From the NCBI GenBank assembly GCA_037176885.1, contig JAWWNJ010000170.1, forward strand, positions 62,001-126,000: a stretch of DNA of 64,000 bases, in the 5' to 3' direction. The position numbers were made by a program, and so were the translations under genes. The DNA comes from Favolaschia claudopus. Its lineage: Eukaryota > Basidiomycota > Agaricomycetes > Agaricales > Mycenaceae. Position 1 is the first letter of the stretch. Every line of letters begins with the position of its first letter. The notes below the pieces were generated by a model. That model was not told the origin of the DNA. It searched no databases and saw only the letters and a list, made by a program, of their open reading frames with translations. This document shows positions 52,599 to 63,737 of this stretch, one piece after another.

Positions 52599-53752
52599 TC
52601 GTCGCGCAGCTGAAAACCCCGTTCGGACTCCGGCTCCTCCGGCACGTCTTCCGGAAGAGCCGCGGAAGTGGCCACCCGGGCAAGGAGCTCCCCGAGGAGG
52701 TCACCCCCGAGTTGTGCAACAACCTCGTCGAGGATGTCGATGCTGCGCACGTCGGCTGGGGTGGGGCAGTCCCGGACGAGGTGCGGACCTCCGCAGCGGA
52801 AGCACGCGCGGCGAAGGGGTCCCTGGGCTCGGGCACGGTCGACGTCCATAGGGACGGCCGGAGGAAGGGGAGCCGGAGCCGGGCCGGCGCGGGCGGCCGG
52901 GGGGCCGCGCGGAGCCGGAGCTGGAGGGGCCCGCACGGCGTGGAGCGGTGCCGGAGGACGGGGCCGGGCGGCCGGGGCAGAGGCGGAGCGGGATGCGTGG
53001 CGAGCGGCATCAGCTCGGATATTCGCCTCGTACTGGCGGTAGGCCCGGGTCTTCCAGCCGGCGTAGTCTCGGAGGTCCGGGGGGTCGCTGGACGTGGTGA
53101 TGAAGTGGTTAATGGTCGGGTCGAGGCTGGACCGATACTTCGTCACCTTCACCAGCTCGTCCTTGAAGTCCGCAAGGTCGACAAGGTCCTCAAAGGCGTC
53201 CGTGTACTCAAAGACGTCGCGGGAGCCCATGAAGTACGCCGGGGACTCCAGCTTAGCCAGGGCGTGGTTCTGCTCGTTCTCCTCGACAAACCGGAGTTTA
53301 AAGTCGGCGAGGAAGAGGCCCCAGGAGGGGTAGGGAAAGGGTTCCTTATTGGAGGCCCGCTCCGACCACTTCTGCGCGGAGTCCTTTGCCATGTACGACA
53401 TGGCGAAGCGTACCGCTTTTTCTTCGGACGGAGTGCCGGAGGAGTCGAGGAACAACTCCGGCACGAGCCGGACGTAAGTCCGGACGGCGTGAATGAACGC
53501 CCGGCACTGCGTCCGGTCGCCGTCGAAGACGAACGGCGGGTTCGGCTTGAGAGCCGTTTTAGTGGTGTGGGCTAGCCCCGTGAAGAGTCCTGGACTCTCG
53601 ACCGGAGATGGGGCGTCAGGGGTCGGAGCAGTAGCGGTGTTGGCGGAGTTGTTTTGGGCGGCTAGAAACTCCGCGATGGTGGTAATGGCTGCCTCCATCC
53701 GGTCCATTCGCTCGGAGGCGGCTTGTGCAGCGGCGACCGGGTCGGACATCAC
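52595..53752 (-). CDS. gag: Element C Gag
   Basis: 385 residues from ATG 53752 (MMSDPVAAAQAASERMDRME). N-terminal coiled helix, capsid-like core (FVFDGDRTQCRAFIHAVRTY; YFMGSRDVFEYTDAFEDLVD), Pro/Ala-rich basic linker and a zinc knuckle CFRCGGPHLVRDC (near residue 315) with one residue fewer than the standard CCHC spacing. Stop TGA overlaps the pol frame. Forms virus-like particles and packages RNA. Intact. Confidence 0.9.
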   Translation of the reverse strand: MMSDPVAAAQAASERMDRMEAAITTIAEFLAAQNNSANTATAPTPDAPSPVESPGLFTGLAHTTKTALKPNPPFVFDGDRTQCRAFIHAVRTYVRLVPELFLDSSGTPSEEKAVRFAMSYMAKDSAQKWSERASNKEPFPYPSWGLFLADFKLRFVEENEQNHALAKLESPAYFMGSRDVFEYTDAFEDLVDLADFKDELVKVTKYRSSLDPTINHFITTSSDPPDLRDYAGWKTRAYRQYEANIRADAARHASRSASAPAARPRPPAPLHAVRAPPAPAPRGPPAARAGPAPAPLPPAVPMDVDRARAQGPLRRACFRCGGPHLVRDCPTPADVRSIDILDEVVAQLGGDLLGELLARVATSAALPEDVPEEPESERGFQLRDE

Positions 53753-53899
53753 CGGAATAGCAGGCGGGGAGGAGGGGACAAGATTCGGAGCGTCAGACGG
53801 GGCGTCGGAGTACGATCGGAGTCCGGAGGAGTCGGAGTCGGAGTCTGAGGCCGCGTCAGGGGGCGAGAACTTCGTAATCTTGGCCGGTTAATCCCTAGA

Positions 53900-53912
53900 A
53901 TTCCTGTCTTCT
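53900..53912 (-). other. Element C self-priming PBS
   Basis: In the element's sense the site reads AGAAGACAGGAAT, two bases after the 5' LTR. It is the perfect complement of 13 nt inside the LTR (54033-54045), the expected 5' end of the transcript, as in Tf1-type self-primed elements. No TGG tRNA site is present. Confidence 0.7.
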
Positions 53913-53914
53913 GC

Positions 53915-54277
53915 TGTAAGGGCAACCCCGAGGCCCGAGATAACTCAAGAGTCCTGACGAGGGAGAATCCAAAGATAAATAGAAGTACGCTACGACAGTA
54001 CAGGCACTAACCTGACGAGGGAGAATCCAAAGAGAAGACAGGAATGGATTCTCCCACGTCAGGGGTCTAGCTATATAGTCCCTACAACTATCACATGCCT
54101 CGGGAACGGTTGGCCCGACAGTAATCACGAGCTTGGTCGCAGGCGCGGTCCCAGTCGGAGGTCCGGGGCGGAGGAGCGGAGGCCGGGGGTCCGGAAGCCG
54201 GAAGAACGGAGCCGGGGGCCGGAGAAACGGAGTCCGGGGCCGGAGCCGGAGGGAGTGAAGCGGGGGTTCCCCTGACA
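53915..54277 (-). repeat. Element C 5' LTR
   Basis: 363 bp, same as 46672-47034 except one seen substitution. Carries the promoter (next entry). Followed on the right by the duplication GGAAC. Confidence 0.9.
54040..54080 (-). promoter_or_regulatory. Element C LTR promoter
   Basis: A TATATA box (54072-54077, reading ACTATATAGC on the minus strand) lies about 30 bp upstream of 54045, where the sequence complementary to the PBS begins. This fits a TATA-directed start placing the primer sequence at the RNA 5' end. Confidence 0.6.
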
Positions 54278-55075
54278 GGAACCCAGAACCAATGAATCTC
54301 CTTGCAAGTGGACATATTTGATCGTGGTTGTGAAACGATCGGAAACCAGGGATGGAGGAAAGGATCATAAATTATCTGAATGCCTATTGGACAGTGTATT
54401 ATATAGACCATGGACAGTCGCGCAGTAATCAGTAAATAGTAAGCCAGAATGTACAGTATATAAGGCCGGTGGTAGAAGGTGTTCAGTACTGGATTCCTGA
54501 CCTAGCTAGGGCGAGTCGGTTTAACTGGCCAACGTCCCGAATAAAGGCAGAGATCTAGGGCTTGACATCCTATATCACCTCTATACCAAGAGCTCTGTTT
54601 AGCGTTTTGTACAAGTTTCTCAATCTACTCGCGCCCACTCTTAGTGTGAATTTGGACTTAAGGCCGTCTGTGTGGTATCAGCGGTATTGGACTTGGATTT
54701 TGTGTGAACTTTGTGTTTAGCTGTGTGGTATCAGCTTGATTGGACTTGGAATTGGACTCAGCTTGGCTGTGTTGTATCAGCTAAATATTGGACTTGAGCG
54801 CTCGTTTGGCTTTTGGTCAAGAGAGGACTCGATTCTATCTAACACTCTACCGTATTTAGCACTAGTTAAAAGGTTTCTATCTTAGGCTCCCTTCGATCAT
54901 CTTAAACAAGTGATCAAACGAGCTGTACTCGGCGTAGTTATAGTACCATTACAAGGGGGAAAGTAGTGAGGATTGGGTTTGTTGGTTTATTAGCGGTTGA
55001 AAGCTAAACAGGCCTTCAGGGTTAATCCACAAACTAACTAGTACTTGCTGTACTAGACCGCGTGCAAGCGTTTCA
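54278..55075 (+). repeat. Element A-type LTR, right part
   Basis: Continues the LTR interrupted by element C and ends TTTCA two bases before a PBS identical to that of element B (TGGAGCCCACC at 55078). Contains repeated GTGTGGTATCAGC units (54670-54785). Confidence 0.65.
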
Positions 55076-55077
55076 TC

Positions 55078-55095
55078 TGGAGCCCACCGCGAGGG
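55078..55095 (+). other. Primer binding site
   Basis: TGGAGCCCACCGCGAGGG, identical to the element B site at 14902, two bases after the LTR. Confidence 0.65.
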
Positions 55096-55199
55096 GGTTA
55101 AAGATAAAATCTTTGTGCTATTTCTCGGTTTTTGTGTTTTGGTAGACTTGTTCTCCGAAAAGCTTAAACAAACCATTCGCCATTCTACCTAACAATCCG

Positions 55200-55848
55200 C
55201 AAGGAGAGGAAGGGGAAGAAGAGGTTTTACAGGCCTCGGGCACACAACCGTTAACCTATTGGGATAGGCCGTCTTCACGATCTACTCGAAGGTCGACACT
55301 AGCAGGAGTCTCGGTTGGATTACCCACCGCTACTACTAAAAACAAGTCGGCAGCGCAACGGGCAAGGGAAGAGCAGGCAGCTAGGACTAACTCGAGGACT
55401 CAAGCTTCACGCGAAAGAGCCTTAGTTAACCCATCTATCTCGACCGCACCTATTGCCTCCACATCTAGTCCAAGGGAAACTCCTTTGGCTACATCTACAC
55501 CTATAACAGACGAAAAGCTGGCGGATCAGGCTTCCACTTCGTCTACAGCGCCTATCCAGACGCCTATGTTTATACCTACTGTTGATCCCTCTACGGTCAA
55601 CAACCCCACCCCTACAGTTATTCAGCCACTTGCACAACCTCAACCAGCTAGAATGGCTTCTCAAACTGGAATCCGTATGCCCGCACCCTGGGATAAAAAT
55701 GGGCCTTCGTTCGATGGGAAATCGGCTAATTCACTTAGACGATTCTTTAAGAATATGGCTACTGTTATCCTGACAGGAGGGCTAACCACGGATAAAAAAA
55801 AGAAGGAAAAGGTCTTGGACTATGTCCATGACCAAGACATGGTGGTGG
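55200..55848 (+). pseudogene. gag: A-type gag fragment
   Basis: Open frame after the PBS. It is Ser/Thr/Pro-rich up to the first useful ATG at 55653 (MASQTGIRMPAPWDKNG), then matches the start of the capsid region in layout (PSFDGKSANSLRRFFKNM; compare KFDDETGDLPKYLEGI in element B Gag). Homology seems to stop near 55845 and the frame runs on into unrelated sequence to 56048. Like the B gag, the frame is open upstream of the ATG. Truncated; inactive. Confidence 0.55.
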
Positions 55849-56672
55849 CCCTTGTCGAGCGAAAAAGAATGGGGAAGGTGGACGTCGAGGCGCGGGTTGT
55901 GATGATTGAGGTCGGAGGAGACAGCGCGGCGCCGTATGGACGGGATTTATTCGAATCAGCGAGAGATGGGAATGGCGAACGCAGATGCGGATGCGGGTGG
56001 ATACGGGTGGATGTCGAGGAGGACGCATGCGCCCGAGTGACTCCTTAAGCGTACTAGGGCTGGCAGTGCTGACGCTCGACGGTCGTGGGGAAGAGGGAGG
56101 AGGGACGATGGATTCGCTTGTCTGCGGCGGTGGGCTGGAGATGAGATGGGAATGAGGAGGAGGAGGAGGGAATGGGATGGGATGGGATGGCGGTCGTTTG
56201 AGAGGTCGAAGATGCGGAACGCGTGGCCAGGACATATGCAGACACGCACATATGCACGTAGAGGTGCGGTGAGTTCTTTCTCTTGTATCATCAGTTGTAA
56301 TATCGTCGCTGACTCGTCCCCACGAATACAGCTATGGCTCGGGTATACTGCTCGTCCCTCGCCAAGGGATATGCTGCCTTCTGGTCCGACCGGCGTGTTG
56401 AGGCGCACGTACGAGTCTGCTTGTTCGTTGTCGTTGGCCCTGCCCCGCCGTCGTTCCCGTTGGGGCCGTCAGGGATCCGCGAATCATGGCCTGGTGTGAT
56501 GTTATGATCCATGGCCGGCGTGAGCAGGGGTGCATGCGATACGAATCCCCGTTGTGGCTATGGCTTCCGTTTGCGCTCGACGCAATACTGCGTCGGGATG
56601 GAATCAGGAAAAACCTTCTCGATGCTGCGTCGCGATCGATCTCGACGCCTGAGCAGTCTCTCTCTCTCACTC
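55849..56672. other. No gene recognised
   Basis: Apparently non-TE sequence between the gag fragment and the hAT-like element. Short overlapping frames on both strands lack motifs or splice structure that I would trust. Confidence 0.35.
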
Positions 56673-56680
56673 TGCACATT

Positions 56681-59600
56681 TAGTGTTGCTGCGGTTAGGT
56701 TCAGAACTGATTCCGAACCTGAACCGAACCCGAACCGGACCTCAATTGAGGTTCGGGGAGGGTCTCTGCACCGAACCGAACCCCAGGTGCGGTTCGGGGT
56801 TCGAGGATCTTGGAAATTTCCGAACCACCTGTGGTGCCCAATATTTCCCTATAGTTATAGCTCCCAGTTGGTACCCATGGAAGCTATAGTTATAGGTCGA
56901 ACAATCTTCCATGACATCCACGGAAAGGCATCTCCACGGCTTCCACACAGGACTTGTCCAGAGCGAAAAATGAGATTTTTCCACCGTTTCCATGCCTTTT
57001 CCCGCTACAAAAACCCCCTTCAAAGGGTACTAATGAATTCCATGACTTCCATCAGGTTTTGTATACACTTCCACGACTTCCATGAAGTAACAAAGTTGTA
57101 GTAGGGCTAGTATACCCTTCCACCGCTTCCATGAGGGACTTGTACCATATATATAGGTGGTGATTTGATCTTCCACCACTTCCATGAAGATATTTGACTT
57201 TGATACGCTCTTATTGACCTTCCACGACTTCCATGAGACCAAGTAACTGTGATTAATCAGTATTTGAATCTTCCACTGCTGCCACAAGTCTATTCCAGTC
57301 TACTGTGCCCCTTACCATCCCCTGCCTTCTCTCACTCACTCTTCAACAGATACCCTTCACCACTTCCCCTCCTCCACATCATCATATTTTTCCCACTCCC
57401 TAGTAAACTGACAACCGTTCCACATCAGTATCCTCCTCTCCACCATCCTGCTGTGTGAACTCTCCATATAATCTCAATGAAGCAGCTGTCACACTATCTC
57501 AAATGGTTCAAACACGAGTATATACAAGAACAGTGTTTCAAACACTCCATGTGATCACAAAATCCCGGTGCCATTGCATTCTTCCACAAAGGCATGCTAC
57601 CTCACTGAGAGGGAAGTCCTGTTCATCCTTGATATATACCACTATCTCAACATTCAGCTCAATCTTGAAGTAAGGGTGGGCAGCAAGATTAGCCTGATAC
57701 CAAACGAGTACTAAAGGTCACAGAGAAAGCTGACATAGGAGAGGAGTGTATAGACAATATCCCCTTCTTTTGTGTGAGTGCTTACCAAGGGGGAATTAGG
57801 CTTTAGTAGTAGTACATTTGATATAGCAATATAGAGCTTTGTGAATGGTGTTAAATTGGGATTTCTCAATTTGCAACCTGTAGCAATGTAGCTTCGTCCC
57901 ATGCACATTCATATTATCTGAGATATGCCTAGGCTGAATGTTGTTACTTGTTCACACAGTCCACTCTGGATTTCTATGCCAATTGGTGGGGTGTAGTTTC
58001 ATATTTCTGCTTCCCAAAGTGCCCTCAGAGGGGTTGGAAGCAGGATGTGAAGACAATGGGCCTGGGAAGAGTCATGTTTATGGAATGGAGGAGGCTGCCT
58101 GTTGACAAAGCACATAAATGCTTTGATTTATGGTGAAAAAATTGTAATTCCAGCACTTCCATGTCCAACTCTAATGAGGTCCACTGCTTCCACGGCAAGT
58201 TGTATTCAAATCCCACGGCTTCCATGGTATATTGTATTGAACTTCCACCACCTCCATGAGGATTTGTATTGAATTTTCCACTGCTTCCATGAATTGTGGT
58301 CACCTAACTCGTCGTTGTGTGGTCGCCAACTCGTAGCACTGAAATCAATTTTGTTTTCACCATTGCATGAGAACAAGGAGCAATATTGAAAATCTGAGGA
58401 GGCAGATATCATTAGTTACCTTGGGAGTATGTCTTGAAATATTTTCAGGTTTATTGTTAAATTCTGTCTGTCTCAATACGTCTGAACACTGTATGAGCTG
58501 AAACTTGCTTGAATCCATATATTCACCTCACAACTTCTTCAGCTTTGAAACACAACTTTTCATATCTGAACTCAATATGAAAGATTACTTCAAGTAGGGT
58601 CTGAAACAAGATTTTCCAGCCCCTTTAGACACTTCTAGCATTCAATTCAAGGGGGGAATCATCAAAAAGGCCTAAAACTCCGAAATTGAAAAATTTAATC
58701 TGGATGTCCCCTGCCTTGCTACAAACTCCTGGAAACAAAGCAGGAGTGTTTTGGTGATTGCTGAAAGGCATTCTGAGCATATCACTCTCATGAATCACTT
58801 CACAATATACAGTTTTGGCACTCACCCATGATGTTGTGTCCTACAACCAATCTGACTCTCAAAAAGGTCTCAAACCATTCTCTTCTGCCCCAGAGCCCTG
58901 GATATTGATTTATACATGCCTGATACCACACTTTCACCATGTCAGAAGCATGTCAGGGACAGGTTCACAACATTTTTGTATTGTGAATCAAATCTGTTAC
59001 TACACTAGTACAAGACATCTACTCAAGCTGAATGTTGGGTCCCATGTTCTAAGAGGTGTCCTGGTTCAGATAAGGTAACTTTGGTAGCCAGCAAAAATCC
59101 TCAGAGAGTTTAAACAGCAATTGATATCAAAATCAAACAATTTTGTTTCGTCTTTCAATTGTTGTTTTTGCTGTGCATTCTCTGTGGCATAAGTAGCAAT
59201 CTGGATTCTAGAAATGAGTAGTGTGCAGTCAACTCAAGAAACTGTGCATGGTAAGAAAGAAAAGATTCACACAAATCTCTGAATCTCATTCCACTCAATC
59301 TTCGGTTATCTTATGTTCAATATCAGACATTTACATTTAGCTATTGTGGATGCAACAACTCCCCCATTATTGGTCCTTGATGGTGAGTTATCTCCCTCTG
59401 TCATCCTTCAATTGACATGTAGCATATGTCCTTGCACTATATTGTGCAATTTCGAATTCCTAACATTAGAGACGGTCAGCATAGGATGTTTGGCGTGATT
59501 GAGGTGATAATGGGTCTCTTTATCAAGTCAACTGTTGAATAGTCCATTGCCTCAGACCTAGTGTTAGTTACCATTTGACTTGATTTTCCCATGGTTTAGA

Positions 59601-60726
59601 GCTATATCACAGTAATAGTGAGCACAATTGCCCTCAGCGTCAAGGTAGAAGTGCCTCCTCTCACGGAGCATTGAATCAAAGTTTATCTCACACTTCCAAA
59701 ATCCATAATTAACTGAGGGGATGAAGAAATGATGTAAGGATGGACCCCGATCAACACATCAAACATAGACAAATATGTTATGTGGAAGCAGTGGAAGATT
59801 CAAATACTGATTAATCACAGTTACTTGGTCTCATGGAAGTCGTGGAAGGTCAATAAGAGCGTATCAAAGTCAAATATCTTCATGGAAGTGGTGGAAGATC
59901 AAATCACCACCTATATATATGGTACAAGTCCCTCATGGAAGCGGTGGAAGGGTATACTAGCCCTACTACAACTTTGTTACTTCATGGAAGTCGTGGAAGT
60001 GTATACAAAACCTGATGGAAGTCATGGAATTCATTAGTACCCTTTGAAGGGGGTTTTTGTAGCGGGAAAAGGCATGGAAACGGTGGAAAAATCTCATTTT
60101 TCGCTCTGGACAAGTCCTGTGTGGAAGCCGTGGAGATGCCTTTCCGTGGATGTCATGGAAGATTGTTCGACCTATAACTATAGCTTCCATGGGTACCAAC
60201 TGGGAGCTATAACTATAGGGAAATATTGGGCACCACAGGTGTTCCGAACCTGTGCGAACCTCAACGAACCCGAGCTGAAATTTCTGAGAAATGTGAGTTG
60301 ATTTTAGTAGAATGAACGAGTTTCCTTACCATTTTCAGGTCCTGGCAAGTGAAAATGTGTTCAGGACACCTGAATAAATGTGAATTCGACTCACCCAGTG
60401 CCAAGTTTGACTATTTGACCTGCTGACAGCTGAGCTTCTGGAGTGTTTCTGTCCCAATCTTGTTGAATTTATGGAATTGGTGAGTTAAAATGGTTGAAAA
60501 GAAATGATTGAGACCCGCTCACGCACACCGAGCTTGAATTTTTCGGATTTCGATCATGGGAAATGGCTTCAGGTTCGAAAAGGTTCGAACCCGTGCTGAA
60601 CCTCAACGAACCGAACCCGAGGTTAGGTTCGGGGTTCGGGAAATTGGCCGAACCGAACCCCAGGTGCAGTTCGGGGTTCGGATTTTTTGGTCAAAAACCG
60701 AACCTAACCGAACCCCGGCAACACTA
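56681..60726. mobile_element. hAT-like non-autonomous element with long inverted repeats
   Basis: Termini TAGTGTTGC...GCAACACTA and an 8-bp target duplication TGCACATT (56673-56680 and 60727-60734), as in hAT transposons. The arms (about 56681-57290 and 59776-60726) are inverted copies; the right arm has about 300 bp extra (60245-60580). GAACCGAACC-type repeats are subterminal, and each arm carries about ten copies of a CTTCCACNNCTTCCATGA-like motif, with a few more in the centre. No transposase ORF. Confidence 0.8.
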
Positions 60727-60747
60727 TGCACATTCGATCTACCGAGT

Positions 60748-61059
60748 ATGGGGAGCATTCGCCTCCTGCTCGTCTTGTCGTTTGTTACTTCTACGCTCGC
60801 GACGTATGTGGGTCATTCCTCGAGCGCCGCCATAGCCGTTTCTTTCGTCTTTTTCGGTAGCAATATTTTGCGGATCCATAACTTGGGGAAAGTATGGATG
60901 CGTATGATTTACTCAGCTAGTGGAGTGGTAGCTGCGACACCGGCGGCGTATGTATGGGACAAGTGGCCCGCCATCGTATTCTTAACGGTGTCGAGCGAAG
61001 CGTCGACGCTGGTATATAGTAGTAGACCCGAAGGGCGTGCGCCGTGCGGTCTTCGCTAA
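60748..61059 (+). CDS. Possible small membrane or secreted protein
   Basis: The open frame from ATG 60748 encodes MGSIRLLLVLSFVTSTLATY, which looks like a signal peptide, followed by hydrophobic segments (AAIAVSFVFFGSNILRI; PAIVFLTVSS) and a stop after 103 residues. The hAT-like element sits 21 bp upstream, so the true 5' end may have been separated. No family recognised; may be chance. Confidence 0.3.
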   Translation: MGSIRLLLVLSFVTSTLATYVGHSSSAAIAVSFVFFGSNILRIHNLGKVWMRMIYSASGVVAATPAAYVWDKWPAIVFLTVSSEASTLVYSSRPEGRAPCGLR

Positions 61060-61956
61060 ATCATCTGTCTGTCTAGGCCCTTTGTCTCAGCCTCTCGAGA
61101 CTATCCGGGGGCGAAACTGAACGAGACCCAACTGGATTGTAGCCGTTTCATCGACGTTCTCCGCCGCTCATCCACTGTTGCCTCCTTTTCCGGCACTCGC
61201 GTCACCTTCGCTGCTGTCCTCTTCGCCGTCGCCGACGCTGCACGACTGTGTTGTGGACACCGCCGCTGGCCACCTCCGCTGTCGTCTTATCCTCCTCTTT
61301 TCTTCGTCATGCCTCTTGACATCTCGTCCACCATCGCGAGATCATGGTTTTCTCCTTCGTTGTATCTTTGTTGACATGCAACACATGAATGCGAAACCCG
61401 ATTAATGTTCCTGCAAGGCCAGCAATTGCATATCTGTGTGGAGCATCATAGGCCGGTAAAGTGCACCGTTGCGAACATGGTTCGCCGATTGAGGCTCCGG
61501 TTCGCTAGGAAACTTGCATTCATCCCGGAATGTCAGTAGCCTCCTCTTCTCGATCAGGAGTTCGTTACACTTTCATCTCGCATCCCGGCGACGGAAAGGG
61601 CGTAACTCGATTTGCGTCGAGCGTCCATTATGCAGTTCGTCTTCGGGAGCATCGCTAAATGGAACCATTGCCGTTCCCTTGTTTGTCCTCACACTGCTTG
61701 TGGTCTTCAGCTTCAACGACATCGATGCTGTATCGGTACTATGAACCCGTTTCAGTTTCGTGAATCTCTTACTATACCCTCCGAGTCTGCCTTACTCGCG
61801 AAGTGCCCACTTGGATCGTGACATCGTCAAACCATGTATGTACTCACTAGCCAAAAAAAAACTTGAAAAACTCCATCGTCCGTTGATTTCGCTCTTTGTA
61901 GTCGCCAAATCTTCATAAAAACTCAAGCGAAGCTCTAGTTTCTCAGCTTTGGAACC
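61060..61956. other. No gene recognised
   Basis: Some Ser/Leu-rich open frames (for example 61178-61405) but no coherent exon structure. Includes the upstream region of the 61957 gene. Confidence 0.35.
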
Positions 61957-62846
61957 ATGGTTCTCTTCTGCATCAACTTTGCTATTACTCTCATCGTTGC
62001 TTTCTCTGCATTTGGCGACATTTCCGCGATCACTCTCAAGAGTCTGCACCCTGCGGCACACGCCTACGGACTAGAACCCAACTGGACGATCGCGTACGAT
62101 CACAACTTCACGGAGCTTGCTAGATATCATACTCCGGGAAATCTGCTCGACGCTGCCGTCGAAAGACCTGCGCTGGGCGGAAAGTGTACTGCACTCGCTG
62201 TTCATGAGTTGACAAGCCGTACGTTTGCATAATCTAAGTGGTCCACAATCTTAGTTCAGTTGATTATTTTTGTAGTCCCTGGATGGCCGACTATTGCTCA
62301 GAATATTAGGGACCATTTTGGCGGTACAACCTATAACCTCTGGACGACATGGGTAAGTACTATACCTCGGCGATATCGACCCATATGCCTCCTAAATCTT
62401 CATCACAGGACGGTGTGACCCACGCACACTCCTGCGTCGGAGACACGATTGTGTCGCTGGTTCCAACTGGTAAGTGGACACCATTTGCGCTGATATTCAG
62501 CATCGACTCGCGCCGCTTCCCCATAGGAAAGCGTCAATGTACACTCAACAATATCACCACTGATGGCGTGCTTGTGGGTACTAGTGGAACCACTTCTATC
62601 ACTATTTCATCCGGGTTTGCGGCAACTGCTGGAGAGACGGTAACGAGTGCGTAGTAATCTCACTTCGCTCTCAACTTGAAAATAATCGTGGTATTACTGC
62701 AAATTGCCTTTTTAGAGCAATCAACCCTCGCAGGGGCATACACGGCCTCCATCGTTGTGGGCGTCCCAGACATCTTCTCAGTCGGGGCATCATATACCAT
62801 TGGAGTGCAGTTCACCAACACACTGTACGGGTCTAGGCAAGGATAA
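61957..62846 (+). CDS. Putative secreted protein, five exons
   Basis: ATG 61957 in good context (ACCATGG). Signal-peptide-like N-terminus MVLFCINFAITLIVAFSAFG. Exons join across four introns: GTACGT at 62219, GTAAGT at 62353, GTAAGT at 62471 and GTAACG at 62639, with acceptors TTTGTAG, CATCACAG, CCCATAG and TTTTTAGAG. The mature part contains LEPNWTIAYDHNFTELARY, CTALAVHELTS, PGWPTIAQNIRDHFGG, CVGDTIVSLVP, CTLNNITTDGVLVG and ends YTIGVQFTNTLYGSRQG at TAA 62844. About 215 residues with four cysteines after the signal and several N-glycosylation sequons. I do not recognise the family; it may be a host gene rather than TE-derived. Confidence 0.65.
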
Positions 62847-63735
62847 TCTTGTTATTGCTTAACAATACCGCTCCATTAACTATCGCGGTTTGCTTAGTTT
62901 TGAAACCAAAGTCAACAATCAGGTCCGAATGAGGAAAAGCCTCCCGCGGCAATTCCCCCGAATTGCCGGCAATTGCCCCAAATTCGACGGAATATCTGCG
63001 ATTAGACCAGTTACCTTGCTAGCAACGTTGAAATCTAGTTACCTCTAATTAGGACCCAAATTACCTCGAATTACCTGTACTTTCTGGGGTTCTTTTACCA
63101 CTTTTTGCTCTCAATCCAGTCCGGTATATCTGCAAGTCGATCATGTATTGCAAGACTACATAAGACAGAAACAACTAGGTACATAAATCACGAGCACCGG
63201 TGCTGGGGCTCGCCCCCGAAAAGTAAATGAACGGGACATGGAATCCCACCTTTGAGGTGTGAGGGTTAAACGAAGACATCCTGTTTATAGTGAAGTCAAC
63301 AAGCTGTCGTGAAAGGAAAGGCATATATTCTAACCTTACTCGGCACCGTGCACAGTCCGGTCAACGAAAAGTGGGAGTCCAATTTCATTCTGCAACATAA
63401 TTTCAGTGCTGTATTCATGTACTGCGAGAATGACGAACGCACCAAATATTATTAACTGCACACACTCTTGACCGCATGAAGGCTCGGTTGGGAGTGAGTC
63501 GAGACCGAGTTGAGAGGAGCGGGTATTTACAGAGTCTTACATGTCGGTAGATGGCGCTGAAACGGCGGGGAAGGCTAGGGCGTTGACGACGGACGAGACA
63601 AAGCCACAGCCCGGTCCCGAAGGGCGTGCGCTATGCAGTTTAGCTGCTGCATAAAGAGTCAAAGATCAATACACGTACCAAAACTTAAGTGCAGCGTTCC
63701 TGCCAAACTCAACTCATCCGGTATTCCAACGGGAC
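62847..63735. other. No gene recognised; possible TE end
   Basis: At 62932-63000 the sequence AGGAAAAGCCTCCCGCGGCA with AATTGCC/CAATTCC dyads resembles the termini of the 48493-50076 transposon (AGGAAAAACCTCCC then CAAATCGCCCC). No opposite end was found, so it would be a truncated relative. A CCCGAAGGGCGTGCGC motif at about 63617 repeats one at 61028. Confidence 0.35.
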
Positions 63736-63737
63736 GA

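Larger units (their letters stand above)
46672..54277 (-). mobile_element. Element C: chromodomain Ty3/gypsy retrotransposon
   Basis: Two 363-bp LTRs (46672-47034 and 53915-54277) differing at about one position flank gag, pol and a chromodomain on the minus strand. It is inserted in the LTR of element A with a 5-bp duplication carrying one mismatch (GGAGC/GGAAC). The gene order PR-RT-RNaseH-IN-chromodomain and a self-priming PBS place it with Tf1/sushi-type chromoviruses. Its pol is split by a 1.58-kb TIR element. Recent by LTR identity. Confidence 0.9.
1810..55075 (+). mobile_element. Element A: 5'-truncated Ty3/gypsy retrotransposon, heavily nested
   Basis: The outermost element. Its left end is truncated within the reverse transcriptase near 1810. 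It continues through a decayed pol (to 6258), an antisense gene cassette (6173-13124 and 43891-45482), a purine tract (46103-46114) and an LTR beginning TGATAAGC at 46115 and ending TTTCA at 55075. It is interrupted by a LINE (2204-3814), a MITE (9006-9671), element B (13125-43890) and element C (46672-54277). Without the B, C, LINE and MITE insertions about 12.6 kb of A remains. The limits are inferred from homology to element B and from the nested insertions. Confidence 0.75.
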
